Position numbers and translations under genes: made by a program. DNA of 64,000 bases, taken from contig CAVWUM010000006.1 in assembly GCA_963758205.1 (NCBI GenBank), positions 372,001-436,000 on the forward strand, given 5' to 3'. Below are positions 43,380 through 52,173 of the stretch, in pieces. Source of the DNA: Owenweeksia sp963758205 (lineage in GTDB: Bacteria > Bacteroidota > Bacteroidia > Flavobacteriales > Schleiferiaceae). Position 1 is the stretch's first letter. Every line of letters starts with the position of its first letter. A model generated the notes under the pieces. That model had not been told where the DNA came from. It searched no databases and saw nothing but the letters and a program-made list of their open reading frames with translations.

Positions 43380-44858
43380 ATGAGTACCAACGGCAAGCAA
43401 GTTCCTACCCTTAAAGGCCTTTCAGATATCAGGCGGTTTTTCTACACCAACGAAACGCCCATATACTTTATAAGCGCTACTAACTTTAACCTGCTTGGCG
43501 CAGATGAGTGGGTAAAGGGCTTTAAGTTTATCTGCTATATAGAGTGTTTTGATGGCAAGCACCCTAACGTATTTGCCCCAAAGGAAGAGTTGCCACATGA
43601 GGAGTTTCAAAGTATTGAAGACATCAATAATTATCTGCTTGAACATAAAGAAGTAGTGGATTACATCCGGAAGCGTGGTGACCATGGCAAGGCCCTTTAC
43701 CTGATGTTTGACAGCCGCACCGAAGAACTTTCAAAAAAGCTGGGACTTGATGTTGCTTTTCCTTCGGCAGAGATGCGCATCTCAATGGATAATAAGGTAA
43801 ACACAAACCGTGTAGCGGAAAAAGCCGGTGTAGCTTGCGTACCAAACATTCTTCAGAATGTAAAAAGCTACAAGCACTTACGTGAGATTTCGGCTCATCT
43901 TGGAAATGATCTGGTTGTCCAAACTCCTTTCGGAGATTCAGGACATACTACCTTTTTTATCTCCAATGAAGAAGAATACAACAAATACAAGGATGAAATT
44001 GAGGCTGAGAGTGAAGTGAAAATTATGAAGCGGATAAAGTGCTACGGTTCGGCCATCGAGGCTTGTGTAACTCAGCATGGTACTTTAGTGGCTCCTTTAA
44101 TGACGGAGCTTGTAGGCTTTAAAGAACTTACGCCTTACAAAGGCGGCTGGTGCGGAAACGAAATTTATCCGGAGGCCTTTACCCCTGAAATCAGGGAGAA
44201 AGCACACCGATACACAAAATTATTTGGAGACCAGCTTAGAAAAGAAGGATACAAAGGATATTTTGAGCTTGACTTCCTTATTGAGGATGGTACCAACGAA
44301 ATTTACCTGGGTGAATTAAATCCAAGGGTTACAGGCGCCAGTTCCATCACCAACCACGCGGTATTTGCCCTGGCCGATGCTCCTCTTTTCCTTTTCCATA
44401 TTCTTGAATTTATGGATCAGCCTTATGAATTGGATATAGAGGCTCTTAACAAACGCTGGTTTGATCCCGCCAATATTGACTCATGGAGCCAATTGGTAAT
44501 AAAGCATACTGATGATACGGTGGAGTACGTAACCCAGGCTCCACGTTCCGGCATCTATCGTATGATGGAGGATGGCTGTATTTACTTTGACAGGATGGAT
44601 ACTCACCGTAGGGCCGTTGAAAAAGAAAATGAGGCATTTTACCTTAGGATAACCCGTGTGGGCGATTATCTTTATGAAGGTGCCGATATGGGCATACTGG
44701 TTATGCGCGGAAGATTGATGACGGATGACTTCCAGCTAAAAGACAGAGCACGCTTATGGATTCATGGTATTAAATCGCTGTACAAAGCAAAAGCACCAGG
44801 AAACGAGCAGTTTGTGGCTGAGAAAGTTGCTGAAATAGGTGGCTTTAAAATGATGTAA
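43380..44858 (+). CDS. ATP-grasp ligase
   Basis: The 492-residue protein has the ATP-grasp plan: a first domain to ~130, then NKVNTNRVAEKAGVACVP (ATP-grasp N-lobe), LVVQTPFGDSGHTTFFI (Gly-rich loop) and EVKIMKRIKCYGSA, and the metal-binding FELDFLIEDGTNEIYLGELN with NPRVTGASSIT. It resembles biotin-carboxylase-type and carboxylate-amine ligases. Because no biotin carrier gene is nearby, ligation of an amine with a carboxylate is the likelier role. It is one base upstream of the C45 gene, so the two are probably translationally coupled. Confidence 0.82.
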   Translation: MSTNGKQVPTLKGLSDIRRFFYTNETPIYFISATNFNLLGADEWVKGFKFICYIECFDGKHPNVFAPKEELPHEEFQSIEDINNYLLEHKEVVDYIRKRGDHGKALYLMFDSRTEELSKKLGLDVAFPSAEMRISMDNKVNTNRVAEKAGVACVPNILQNVKSYKHLREISAHLGNDLVVQTPFGDSGHTTFFISNEEEYNKYKDEIEAESEVKIMKRIKCYGSAIEACVTQHGTLVAPLMTELVGFKELTPYKGGWCGNEIYPEAFTPEIREKAHRYTKLFGDQLRKEGYKGYFELDFLIEDGTNEIYLGELNPRVTGASSITNHAVFALADAPLFLFHILEFMDQPYELDIEALNKRWFDPANIDSWSQLVIKHTDDTVEYVTQAPRSGIYRMMEDGCIYFDRMDTHRRAVEKENEAFYLRITRVGDYLYEGADMGILVMRGRLMTDDFQLKDRARLWIHGIKSLYKAKAPGNEQFVAEKVAEIGGFKMM

Positions 44859-44859
44859 A

Positions 44860-45852
44860 ATGTTGCTATCGCTAAAAAGCGTAGAGGAAGCAAAGCCCGG
44901 TAAAAAGTGGAAAAAGCGATTTGAAAAATCGTGGCCCTATTACAAAAAATGGTACACCCAGGAGGGTATACTGGCGCGCCCGGGCTACCTTACGGCTTCC
45001 GAAAAACTCAGGGAATATATGCCCGAGCTGTACCCTACTTACCAAAAGTTATGTGAGCTGGCGGGTAATGGCGATGTAATTTCACGCTACCTGACTTTGT
45101 ACAATCCACCTCCTTTTATGAGCGGGTGCACCCAGTTGGCGTGGACAAAATCGCCCATTGGCTTGGTACGTAACTATGATTATGACCCCCGGTTTTTTGA
45201 AGGGGTACTTTTAAAAACCAACTGGCTACAGCCTGTTATGGGTATATCCGATTGCAACTGGGGCTTACTTGATGGTATAAACGGTGAGGGTCTTGTTATA
45301 TCACTAACCTTTGGCGGACGAAAAATCAGCGGAAAGGGATTCGGTATTCCATTATTAGTAAGATATGCGCTTGAGACCTGCAAAAATGTGGATGAGGCCC
45401 GTGAAACGTTTTTACGGATACCGGTGCATATGGCTTATAACATTACCATTATTGATAAAACCGGGCGCCATTGCACGCTTTACCTCTCGCCAGACAGGGC
45501 CCCTGTTATCACAACCTCATGGGTAGCAACCAATCATCAGGAATTTGTGGAGTGGACAGAATATGCTGCCATTACAGGAACATTGGAGCGTAAGCAGTTT
45601 TTGGATGAGTTATTATTAAACCCCTACCTGATGAAGGAAGATGTGGTGAGGCGCTTCTTTTCATTACCTCTTTATCACAATAATGCTAATAAGGCATTTG
45701 TAACCCTTTACACCTCAGTGTATAATATTGAAGAGATGGATATGCGGGTGTTGTGGCCAGGTAAACAATTAAGGCAATCCTTTTATGAGTTTAAAGAAGG
45801 TAGAGAGATTGTAAACCTCAGAAAGTTTCAGACTACTGAATTTACAAAATGA
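44860..45852 (+). CDS. C45-type acyltransferase/hydrolase (Ntn hydrolase)
   Basis: The 330-residue protein has MSGCTQLAWTKSPIGLVRNY followed by DYDPRFFEGV, the region of the autocatalytic Cys (C90) and NxDY motif of acyl-CoA:6-aminopenicillanic acid acyltransferase-like (peptidase C45) enzymes. VMGISDCNWGLLDGINGEGL is the following core strand pair. The first 89 residues would form a propeptide removed on maturation. Such enzymes acylate or deacylate amines or open amides. ATP-grasp plus C45 side by side suggests amide making and remodelling. One base separates it from the ligase gene. Confidence 0.83.
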   Translation: MLLSLKSVEEAKPGKKWKKRFEKSWPYYKKWYTQEGILARPGYLTASEKLREYMPELYPTYQKLCELAGNGDVISRYLTLYNPPPFMSGCTQLAWTKSPIGLVRNYDYDPRFFEGVLLKTNWLQPVMGISDCNWGLLDGINGEGLVISLTFGGRKISGKGFGIPLLVRYALETCKNVDEARETFLRIPVHMAYNITIIDKTGRHCTLYLSPDRAPVITTSWVATNHQEFVEWTEYAAITGTLERKQFLDELLLNPYLMKEDVVRRFFSLPLYHNNANKAFVTLYTSVYNIEEMDMRVLWPGKQLRQSFYEFKEGREIVNLRKFQTTEFTK

Positions 45853-45906
45853 CCACTTTTTAGTATTACGATCATTTACTATCTTAAGGCCAGCTAATTA
45901 TAACCT

Positions 45907-46368
45907 ATGGTACTATCCTACTATTTTATTCCTGATACCACCAAGTTTGTAATCAGGCTTAGGGGAGAGCTAAACCTCCAAAACCTTTTTACATCCATTG
46001 AAAAAATATGGGCCGATCCCAATTACAATCCCAGCTATTCTTCAATAATGGATTTAAGGGATACAGAAATGAATATGTCTACAGCCGATATTACAAAGCT
46101 GGCCGGGTTTATTCTGGCGGATCAGGGTCAGGCCTCAAAGGGAGATTTTATTATGCTGGTTAACAAACCTTTTGAAACGGCACTCTCCATGATTTTTGAA
46201 AGTAAAATGGTAGGTCAGCAAACCATGAATATTTTCAGTACCGAAGAAGCTGCACTAAAGGCATTAAGAATTACACAGGAAGATTTTGCAATGCTAAATA
46301 GCCCAAAAGCTGTGGTAATTGAAATTGGCAATGGCTCAGAGGCACAAAAAAGCCCCGATCAAGACTGA
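45907..46368 (+). CDS. STAS/SpoIIAA-like small protein
   Basis: The 153-residue soluble protein has the alternating strand-helix pattern of SpoIIAA-like (COG-type STAS) proteins: FVIRLRGELNLQNLFTSIEK, YSSIMDLRDTEMNMSTADIT and GDFIMLVNKPFETALSMIFE, with DLRDTEM as the D/E switch. It may bind lipid, nucleotide or a partner protein. The last codons overlap the hairpin of the convergent peroxiredoxin terminator. It follows the C45 gene by 54 bases; whether it belongs to the operon is uncertain. Confidence 0.75.
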   Translation: MVLSYYFIPDTTKFVIRLRGELNLQNLFTSIEKIWADPNYNPSYSSIMDLRDTEMNMSTADITKLAGFILADQGQASKGDFIMLVNKPFETALSMIFESKMVGQQTMNIFSTEEAALKALRITQEDFAMLNSPKAVVIEIGNGSEAQKSPDQD

Positions 46369-46376
46369 CCGGGGCT
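46346..46376 (-). terminator. Rho-independent terminator of the peroxiredoxin gene, inside the STAS gene
   Basis: agccccg (46351-46357) pairs with cggggct (46370-46376), with two more pairs inside after one mismatch. On the minus strand a run of T follows (plus-strand A6 at 46346-46351). It overlaps the last codons and stop (46366-46368) of the STAS-like gene. Confidence 0.7.
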
Positions 46377-46403
46377 CTGTACTATTTGAAGAAATTACCT
46401 TTC

Positions 46404-47036
46404 TTAATTCTGGCTCAGGTATGAAGCCACACCTTCGTGAGTCGCACTCATTCCGCTTTTGCCTTCATCCCAGTTTGCAGGGCAAACCTCCCCTTTTTCT
46501 TCAATAAACTGAAGAGCTTTAACCATGCGCAAGGCTTCATCTACGTTACGGCCAAGTGGCAGGTCATTCACCAACTGGTGGCGTACAACCTGATCTTTAT
46601 CGATTAGGAACAATCCACGGTAGGCAATCATTTCACCTTCGGCTCTTAGTTCCTCGTTTTCATCATAATAATAGCTACCGGCCAATACATCGTAGTTGGC
46701 AGATATGGTTTTGTTGGTATCAGCTACAAGCGGGTAAGTAATACCTTCTATACCACCTTTATCTTTACTTAGCTGTAACCAACCCCAGTGAGATTGTTCA
46801 GTGTCAGTTGATACAGCTACCACTTCAACATCAAGTTTTTTAAACTCTTCCAATTTAGATTGGAAAGCGTGCAACTCAGTTGGGCACACAAATGTGAAAT
46901 CCTTTGGGTAAAAGAAAAGCACTACATACTTTTTACCTGCAAATTGCTCAAGTGTAAAATCGTTTACAATTTCTTCTCCATTAATTACGGCTGAGGCAGT
47001 AAACTGCGGAGCCTTTTTTCCTACTAATACGCCCAT
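46404..47036 (-). CDS. 2-Cys peroxiredoxin (AhpC/Prx1 type)
   Basis: The 210-residue thioredoxin-fold peroxidase has the peroxidatic Cys51 in DFTFVCPTELHAF and the resolving Cys185 in KGEVCPANWD, the typical 2-Cys arrangement. It reduces hydrogen peroxide and organic hydroperoxides with thioredoxin or AhpF as electron donor. Length is normal for AhpC/Prx1. It is monocistronic with its own terminator. A bacillithiol link through bshC is possible but unsupported. Confidence 0.95.
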   Translation of the reverse strand: MGVLVGKKAPQFTASAVINGEEIVNDFTLEQFAGKKYVVLFFYPKDFTFVCPTELHAFQSKLEEFKKLDVEVVAVSTDTEQSHWGWLQLSKDKGGIEGITYPLVADTNKTISANYDVLAGSYYYDENEELRAEGEMIAYRGLFLIDKDQVVRHQLVNDLPLGRNVDEALRMVKALQFIEEKGEVCPANWDEGKSGMSATHEGVASYLSQN

Positions 47037-47200
47037 TCTGTCTAAATATTAATTTTTGATTATTTAAAATTTCGACAACCAATATTTATGTTGGCTATCT
47101 TTTTTTCGCTTTTAATAACGGCTGCAAATATATAGAAGCTATTCAGGTGCTATTGCCTCAGATAATTGGTTCTCTCTATAAGCTGGTTAACAAAACTCAA

Positions 47201-47905
47201 TTAATGGTGGGCCACTGAAAACCACGCCAGTATAACGGCCAGCCCGGCCGCAAAAAACTTCATAAAATTAAAGCGGTGAGATTGGTTACTCTCAAACAGA
47301 ATAGTGGTGGAGATATGAAGAAAAACCCCCAAGGTGAGCGCGGTTAGTTCGCGATAATATTCGCCAAGTACAGGCAAGGTTTCACCAGCGAATACGCCAA
47401 TCGGAGCTATAAGGGCAAAAGCAATCATTACCAAAATAATTTTACCCATACTGGAGGTAAGCTCTTTAAGCATAGTAAAAAGTATAATGCTAACAGGCAG
47501 CTTGTGAATTACAATACCTAAAAGCAGAGCATTTTTACTGGAGTGATCATGCTGAGCACCTATAGGTAAACTCTCCAGCAATGCATGTAAAAATAAACTT
47601 GCTAATACACTAAATGGAAGTGATTTGGAATGAAACACCTCTTTATGACCATGCCCATGTTCCATACCCTTACTAAAAACCTCAAGCACCAGCTGAATAA
47701 AAAAGCCGGCCATAATCCAAAAACCCATAATGTGATTATGACTTTCATAAATTTCTGGCAGGAGGTGGAAAACGCCTATACCCAACAGGTAAGCCCCACT
47801 AAATGTGAGTAAAAACTTTACCGCACTACCTTTTTGCTTAAATAAAAAAGCGGCTATTAGGGTACCGGCTACTACCGATAGAATTAGAAATAAGTAAGAC
47901 TGCAT
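47201..47905 (-). CDS. ZIP-family metal transporter
   Basis: The 234-residue membrane protein has about seven or eight segments. Histidine-rich stretches fit ZIP metal sites: GVFHLLPEIYESHNH in helix 2-3, HGHGHKEVFH in the loop, and LASLFLHALLESLPIG and GIVIHKLPVSI as the metal-binding helices IV and V (HAxxE/HKxP). It imports Zn2+, Fe2+ or Mn2+ across the inner membrane. The gene overlaps the methyltransferase gene by one base, forming a coupled pair. Confidence 0.9.
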   Translation of the reverse strand: MQSYLFLILSVVAGTLIAAFLFKQKGSAVKFLLTFSGAYLLGIGVFHLLPEIYESHNHIMGFWIMAGFFIQLVLEVFSKGMEHGHGHKEVFHSKSLPFSVLASLFLHALLESLPIGAQHDHSSKNALLLGIVIHKLPVSIILFTMLKELTSSMGKIILVMIAFALIAPIGVFAGETLPVLGEYYRELTALTLGVFLHISTTILFESNQSHRFNFMKFFAAGLAVILAWFSVAHH

Positions 47906-48639
47906 TATTGCGCAAATAAAATCAATCTCTCGGAATCGCGGGCATTAAATTCACTGAGGTCAAAATCACCATAGATGGCGGTTATTTTAAAACCTGCTTC
48001 GCCCAGCAGTAGTTGAAAGTCTTCACGGTTCAAAAGCTGCACCTGCTCCTCATAATTGTGCTTTTCACCTTCTGCCATAAAACTGATTTGCTTCACCACC
48101 ATACCATTACGAATAAAGCGCTCAATGTGAAATTCAATGTCTTTTACCATTCGCACCTCTTCCTTTACCAGGCCCATTTTAACTTTATTCACATTCATAA
48201 AATCAAGTACCAGGGTACCACCCGGCTTTAGGGCCTGTTTCATCATCTTCAAGGCTTTAAGGTCGTCTTCCCATTTATCAAAATAGCCAAAGCTGGTAAA
48301 AAGGTTAAAAATGTAATCAAACCTGTTTTGGCCATAGGGCTGCCTCATATCGCCTACTTCAAATTGCAAATTGGGGGAGGCATGGTGCTTTTGTGCATAG
48401 CTGATGTTACTCTCAGAAAGATCAATACCTGTAACACGATAGCCCATTTTATTGAGGAAAACCGCATGCCGCCCACGTCCACAGGCCAAATCAAGAATAT
48501 GACTATCATCTGCGGGCATTAGTTTTTCAATAGTGTTATTAATAAAAACCTGCGCTTCATTATCATCCCTATGCCGATAAAGGATGTGATAATAAGGGGT
48601 ATCAAACCATGATTTAAACCAGGCGCTGTTTTTACTCAT
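47905..48639 (-). CDS. Class I SAM-dependent methyltransferase
   Basis: The 244-residue protein has HILDLACGRGRHAVFLNKMG (motif I), then VTGIDLSESNISYAQK (acidic motif II), and DYIFNLFTSFGYF as motif III; LKPGGTLVLDFMNV is motif IV. This is a Methyltransf_25-type protein; substrate unknown. It overlaps the ZIP gene by one base. The last segment ITAIYGDFDLSEFNARDSER is typical of the family's C-terminal strand. Confidence 0.88.
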   Translation of the reverse strand: MSKNSAWFKSWFDTPYYHILYRHRDDNEAQVFINNTIEKLMPADDSHILDLACGRGRHAVFLNKMGYRVTGIDLSESNISYAQKHHASPNLQFEVGDMRQPYGQNRFDYIFNLFTSFGYFDKWEDDLKALKMMKQALKPGGTLVLDFMNVNKVKMGLVKEEVRMVKDIEFHIERFIRNGMVVKQISFMAEGEKHNYEEQVQLLNREDFQLLLGEAGFKITAIYGDFDLSEFNARDSERLILFAQ

Positions 48640-48654
48640 AGATGTTGTAAACGT

Positions 48655-49437
48655 TTAAAATATCTGGATGATGTATTGTGGGATTTCGAGTAGTACGACA
48701 GAGGATACACTTAAAATTACAATAAGCAACCAGCGGATAATTAGATTGGCTTTAGGTAAAAACAGTATGTATCGCGCTCCTATAAAAGCGCCTACCCCCT
48801 GCCCTATGGCCAGCATGACACCCGGTATCCACTTTATTTCACTACTGAATACAAAAACAATAAAAGCGGGTAAAACCAATACAAGCGCCAGCAATAGCTT
48901 AATGATGTTAGCATCACGAAGACTGTAGCGAGATACTAAAACCAATACCGACAAGAGCATAATGCCTATACCCATTTGCAAAAAGCCCCCATATACGGCA
49001 ATGGCAAAAATTAAAAACCAGTTCAGTACGGTTTTGTGGCTTTTGGCCGTATCCGTAGCGCCCGACCATTTTTTGGGATTAGTAACCAGTGTAACCAAAA
49101 GCAGCAGCATAATTACACCAATAATGTAGCGCAATAGTTGGGGGTCAATTTCTACAGCCAGAAATGCTCCGGCAACCGATCCAATAATAGCGGGTATTAA
49201 AAACCAGAATCCATCCTTAAACAATGATTTTGTGCGGAGGCTACGCCTTACACTGCCCACAGCCGTTACCGTTTGCACTAAAGCACCTATACGGTTGGTG
49301 GCGTTGGCCACATCTGCCGGAAGGCCCGTAAAAATAAGAAGTGATAAAGTGATAGCCGACCCGTTACCCGCCAGGGTATTAATGATGCCCGCTGCCAGGC
49401 CCCCTAAAAAGAGTAGTATGTAAACCCATGTTTCCAA
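48655..49437 (-). CDS. TauE/SafE (TSUP) permease
   Basis: The 260-residue membrane protein has about eight segments and two related halves. LGGLAAGIINTLAGNGSAIT followed by LSLLIF, and GGFLQMGIGIMLLSVLVLVS are the two family signatures. It probably exports sulfite, sulfoacetate or an organosulfur anion. It lies sixteen bases upstream of the methyltransferase gene on the same strand, probably one transcript of three genes with the ZIP transporter. Confidence 0.9.
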   Translation of the reverse strand: METWVYILLFLGGLAAGIINTLAGNGSAITLSLLIFTGLPADVANATNRIGALVQTVTAVGSVRRSLRTKSLFKDGFWFLIPAIIGSVAGAFLAVEIDPQLLRYIIGVIMLLLLVTLVTNPKKWSGATDTAKSHKTVLNWFLIFAIAVYGGFLQMGIGIMLLSVLVLVSRYSLRDANIIKLLLALVLVLPAFIVFVFSSEIKWIPGVMLAIGQGVGAFIGARYILFLPKANLIIRWLLIVILSVSSVVLLEIPQYIIQIF

Positions 49438-49540
49438 GGGCGCGAATTTAAGTTTAAGATGTGGTTAAAAGAATTTAACATTTAGCCAACTGAAACGAGT
49501 ATTCCTTCGTAACGTAAATTAGATTCCTAAATATTATCAG

Positions 49541-49966
49541 ATGTATAAATTGAGAAAAATTGCGTGGTTCATTGTGATATTTTTCACCTTCAATGCCTGT
49601 TGTAAATCAGTTTGTGATTGTGGGCAACCCATTTTAGAAATTAGATACACAAATCCAATTTCCGATTGTACTAACGATTTTTACTCTGCTTTAAATGTTT
49701 TTTCAATAAGCGATAGTGGTGATACTGTAAACTTGTCCCAAACAGCAAATGATTTTCAATGTGTTGTATATCTACCCCATTCGCAAGGTCAAACCTTATT
49801 TGTTTCAAATGACTCATTGAATATTTCTGATACCATAAGGGTTAACATGATTAGCTTTGAGAATTTAGACGACAGGTGTTGTGATTGTGGCCCTTACATT
49901 TCAAACATTGAAGTATCTATCAATGATACCGTTTACAACAGTCCGAGCATTAGCCGAATCTATTAG
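49541..49966 (+). CDS. Small lipoprotein, unknown
   Basis: The 141-residue protein has a lipoprotein-like signal: WFIVIFFTFNACCKSVC, with Cys near residue 20. The mature part is Cys-rich (CDCGQPI, CTNDFYS, CCDCGPYI) and Ser/Asp/Asn-rich, which would fit an envelope protein with disulfides. I recognise no family. It is divergent from the TauE gene and converges on the symporter gene. Confidence 0.6.
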   Translation: MYKLRKIAWFIVIFFTFNACCKSVCDCGQPILEIRYTNPISDCTNDFYSALNVFSISDSGDTVNLSQTANDFQCVVYLPHSQGQTLFVSNDSLNISDTIRVNMISFENLDDRCCDCGPYISNIEVSINDTVYNSPSISRIY

Positions 49967-49975
49967 TTTAATTTT

Positions 49976-51754
49976 TTACCTCATCCCGGCTTTACCCATA
50001 CCCCAGCGCATAATAAAGAAACCAAAAGTAGCTGCAGCCAGCCAACCAAAAAACAGGTTCCATTCCTGGAAGATACCATAACCAATAAAGAATAGCACGC
50101 CATACACCATTACCACCCCACTAAGCCAGGCGATGAATAAAAATGGTAATTGCCTGTCATTTTCAGATGAGCTTTTATATGGCCCCCAAAAACCTCCGGG
50201 TTTTACCCTCTGGTAAAATGCCTGCAAAGTATGGGGATGTGTGGGGGAGCTTACAAACACAGTGGCCAGCCAACACACTGTTGTGAACACCACTGTAAAG
50301 ATGAAATCTCCTCTGTGCATATAGAATTCTTCCGAAACATAATCAGGTAAAATAAATTTGGCAATAGCCATACCCACAAAAGGAGCCAATGTCGCGACCA
50401 ATTCTGTCCAAGCATTTATACGCCACCAATACCAGCGGAGGATAAGCACCATTCCCAAGCCTGCGCCACATTGAACCAAAAAATCAAATGCTCCAATTAT
50501 GGTTTTAACCTGAGTGGTTACTCCCAATGCTATCAACATAATCAGGATTGTTATAACTCTCCCCGCCTTAACATAATCTTTTTGGGCAGCAGTCTCATCA
50601 ACATAATCAGATTGCTTTTTAAGGAAACGTTTATATAAATCATTTGTTAAATAACTACTGCCCCAATTGAGTTGGGTTGAAATGGTGCTCATATAAGCAG
50701 ATAAAAATCCAACAAACAAAAGCCCTTTTATCCCATTTGGTAAAAAATCACGCATAACCATGACAAAACCTTTTTTGGATTCTGCTAAAGGAAGTTCTGG
50801 ATAAAGGATAACCGCACATAGACCTACAATAATCCACGGCCACGGACGCAAAGCGTAATGTGCAATTTGAAAAAAAAGACTTGAATACACAGCATTCTTT
50901 TCATCTTTGGCGCTCATCATCCGCTGAGAGATATAACCTCCTCCCCCGGGTTCGTTACCAGGATACCAACTTGCCCACCACTGTAAACCCACATAAGCAA
51001 AGAAAGCCCCCGCTGTGAGAGAAAAAGTACCTACGGTTAAACTATTGGCGCCAATAGTTGGAAGAAAACCTAATCTCCAAGACGGTAGTTTATTTTTAAG
51101 CCCTTCTATTCCTCCTATTTCAGGAGCGTTTAAAACAATTACTGCCAAAATAATACATCCCACAATTGCAATTATAAACTGTGCAAAATCGGTCATGGCA
51201 ATCCCTAAAAGTCCAGCTGCGGAACTATAAATGGCAACTAAAATCATTACTGCGGCTGTTGCCCAAAATGCAGTTTCGTAAGGTACCTCGAAGAATATTT
51301 CGATGATGGTAATTAGTGCAGCATTTACCCAGGCGATTATTATCACATTTAGAAACAAACCTAAATAAACAGACTTAACACCTCTAAGCCAACGCGATAC
51401 GGTGCCGCTATACCTAAGTTCCAAAAACTCTAATTCGGTAATAATTTCAGCCCTGCGCCAAAGCCGGGCGAAAAAGAAGGTGGTGAGCATCCCCCCGATC
51501 AGCATATTCCACCATACCCAATTACCAGAAATTCCATTTGTGCTAATTACCTCAGTAACTAACAATGGCGTATCGGCAGCAAATGTGGTAGCTACCATAC
51601 TAACCCCCGCTATGTACCACGGCAGGTTTCTCCCGCCAAGGAAAAAATCTGTAAGACTACTGCCCGCTTTTCCGCGAAAGCGAACACCTATGAATACAAA
51701 CAGGGCCATAAAAAAGACCACAATAATCCAATCGAGGGGAGAAAGATTTGCCAT
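49976..51754 (-). CDS. Sodium:solute symporter (SSS family)
   Basis: I chose Met8 of the open frame (51754): MANLSPLDWIIVVFFMALFV. The 592-residue protein has about 13-14 hydrophobic segments and the SSS pattern: GGRNLPWYIAGVSMVATTFA (helix 2), TDFAQFIIAIVGCIILAVIV and GFLSAYMSTISTQLNWGSSY (the Ser-rich sodium site). It imports a sugar, amino acid or other solute with Na+. The C-terminal end includes a hydrophobic hairpin with FFGWLAAATFGFF. Its promoter region is shared with the divergent lipoprotein gene. Confidence 0.93.
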   Translation of the reverse strand: MANLSPLDWIIVVFFMALFVFIGVRFRGKAGSSLTDFFLGGRNLPWYIAGVSMVATTFAADTPLLVTEVISTNGISGNWVWWNMLIGGMLTTFFFARLWRRAEIITELEFLELRYSGTVSRWLRGVKSVYLGLFLNVIIIAWVNAALITIIEIFFEVPYETAFWATAAVMILVAIYSSAAGLLGIAMTDFAQFIIAIVGCIILAVIVLNAPEIGGIEGLKNKLPSWRLGFLPTIGANSLTVGTFSLTAGAFFAYVGLQWWASWYPGNEPGGGGYISQRMMSAKDEKNAVYSSLFFQIAHYALRPWPWIIVGLCAVILYPELPLAESKKGFVMVMRDFLPNGIKGLLFVGFLSAYMSTISTQLNWGSSYLTNDLYKRFLKKQSDYVDETAAQKDYVKAGRVITILIMLIALGVTTQVKTIIGAFDFLVQCGAGLGMVLILRWYWWRINAWTELVATLAPFVGMAIAKFILPDYVSEEFYMHRGDFIFTVVFTTVCWLATVFVSSPTHPHTLQAFYQRVKPGGFWGPYKSSSENDRQLPFLFIAWLSGVVMVYGVLFFIGYGIFQEWNLFFGWLAAATFGFFIMRWGMGKAGMR

Positions 51755-51774
51755 ACTGCAAATAAAGCAAAACA

Positions 51775-51803
51775 TTGTTGCTCTCGCATTATCGCTACAT
51801 TTG
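51775..51803 (+). promoter_or_regulatory. Bacteroidota-type promoter of the lipoprotein gene
   Basis: TTG at 51775-51777, an 18-base spacer, then TACATTTG at 51796-51803 fit the consensus TTTG-N19-TAnnTTTG. A transcript start near 51810 gives a 13-base leader to ATG 51823, which supports this start over the longer upstream frame. Confidence 0.55.
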
Positions 51804-51822
51804 CGCCTTATTTATTACTGTT

Positions 51823-52173
51823 ATGAAATACGGTTTTTTACTACTTGCCCTTTTTGCCATTGTAGCGTGCAGCAATGAGGAATCTGCAACAACAAATAAT
51901 GGCGACCCTTACCTTGTATCTGACGAAGTGTTTAAAATGAAACTAGGAAAAGACGAAGTGTATGGCGTACGACTGAAGATGACTGCTCCCGAGCGAAAGA
52001 GCTATGTTACCTACTCCATCCGCCTTGCCCAAAACGATAAAATCTGGCTGGACACCATATATACCGAAGTGCGTGTAGGTGATACTATAGAGAACGAATT
52101 GATATTTTCAGAGGCCGTTGTTTCACCTAACGACCAGGTGGAAATTAAAGCTGAGAAGATTGGGGAAGAGTAA
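51823..52173 (+). CDS. Small lipoprotein
   Basis: ATG 51823 gives MKYGFLLLALFAIVACSNEE, a clear lipoprotein signal with the lipidated Cys at residue 16. The mature ~100 residues have a beta-strand-rich pattern with KMKLGKDEVYGVRLKMTAPE followed by RKSYVTYSIRLAQ, which suggests a single Ig-like or beta-sandwich domain. The family is unknown. The frame upstream of 51823 is open but overlaps the divergent symporter start and its promoter. It is the last gene before the structured non-coding segment. Confidence 0.65.
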   Translation: MKYGFLLLALFAIVACSNEESATTNNGDPYLVSDEVFKMKLGKDEVYGVRLKMTAPERKSYVTYSIRLAQNDKIWLDTIYTEVRVGDTIENELIFSEAVVSPNDQVEIKAEKIGEE

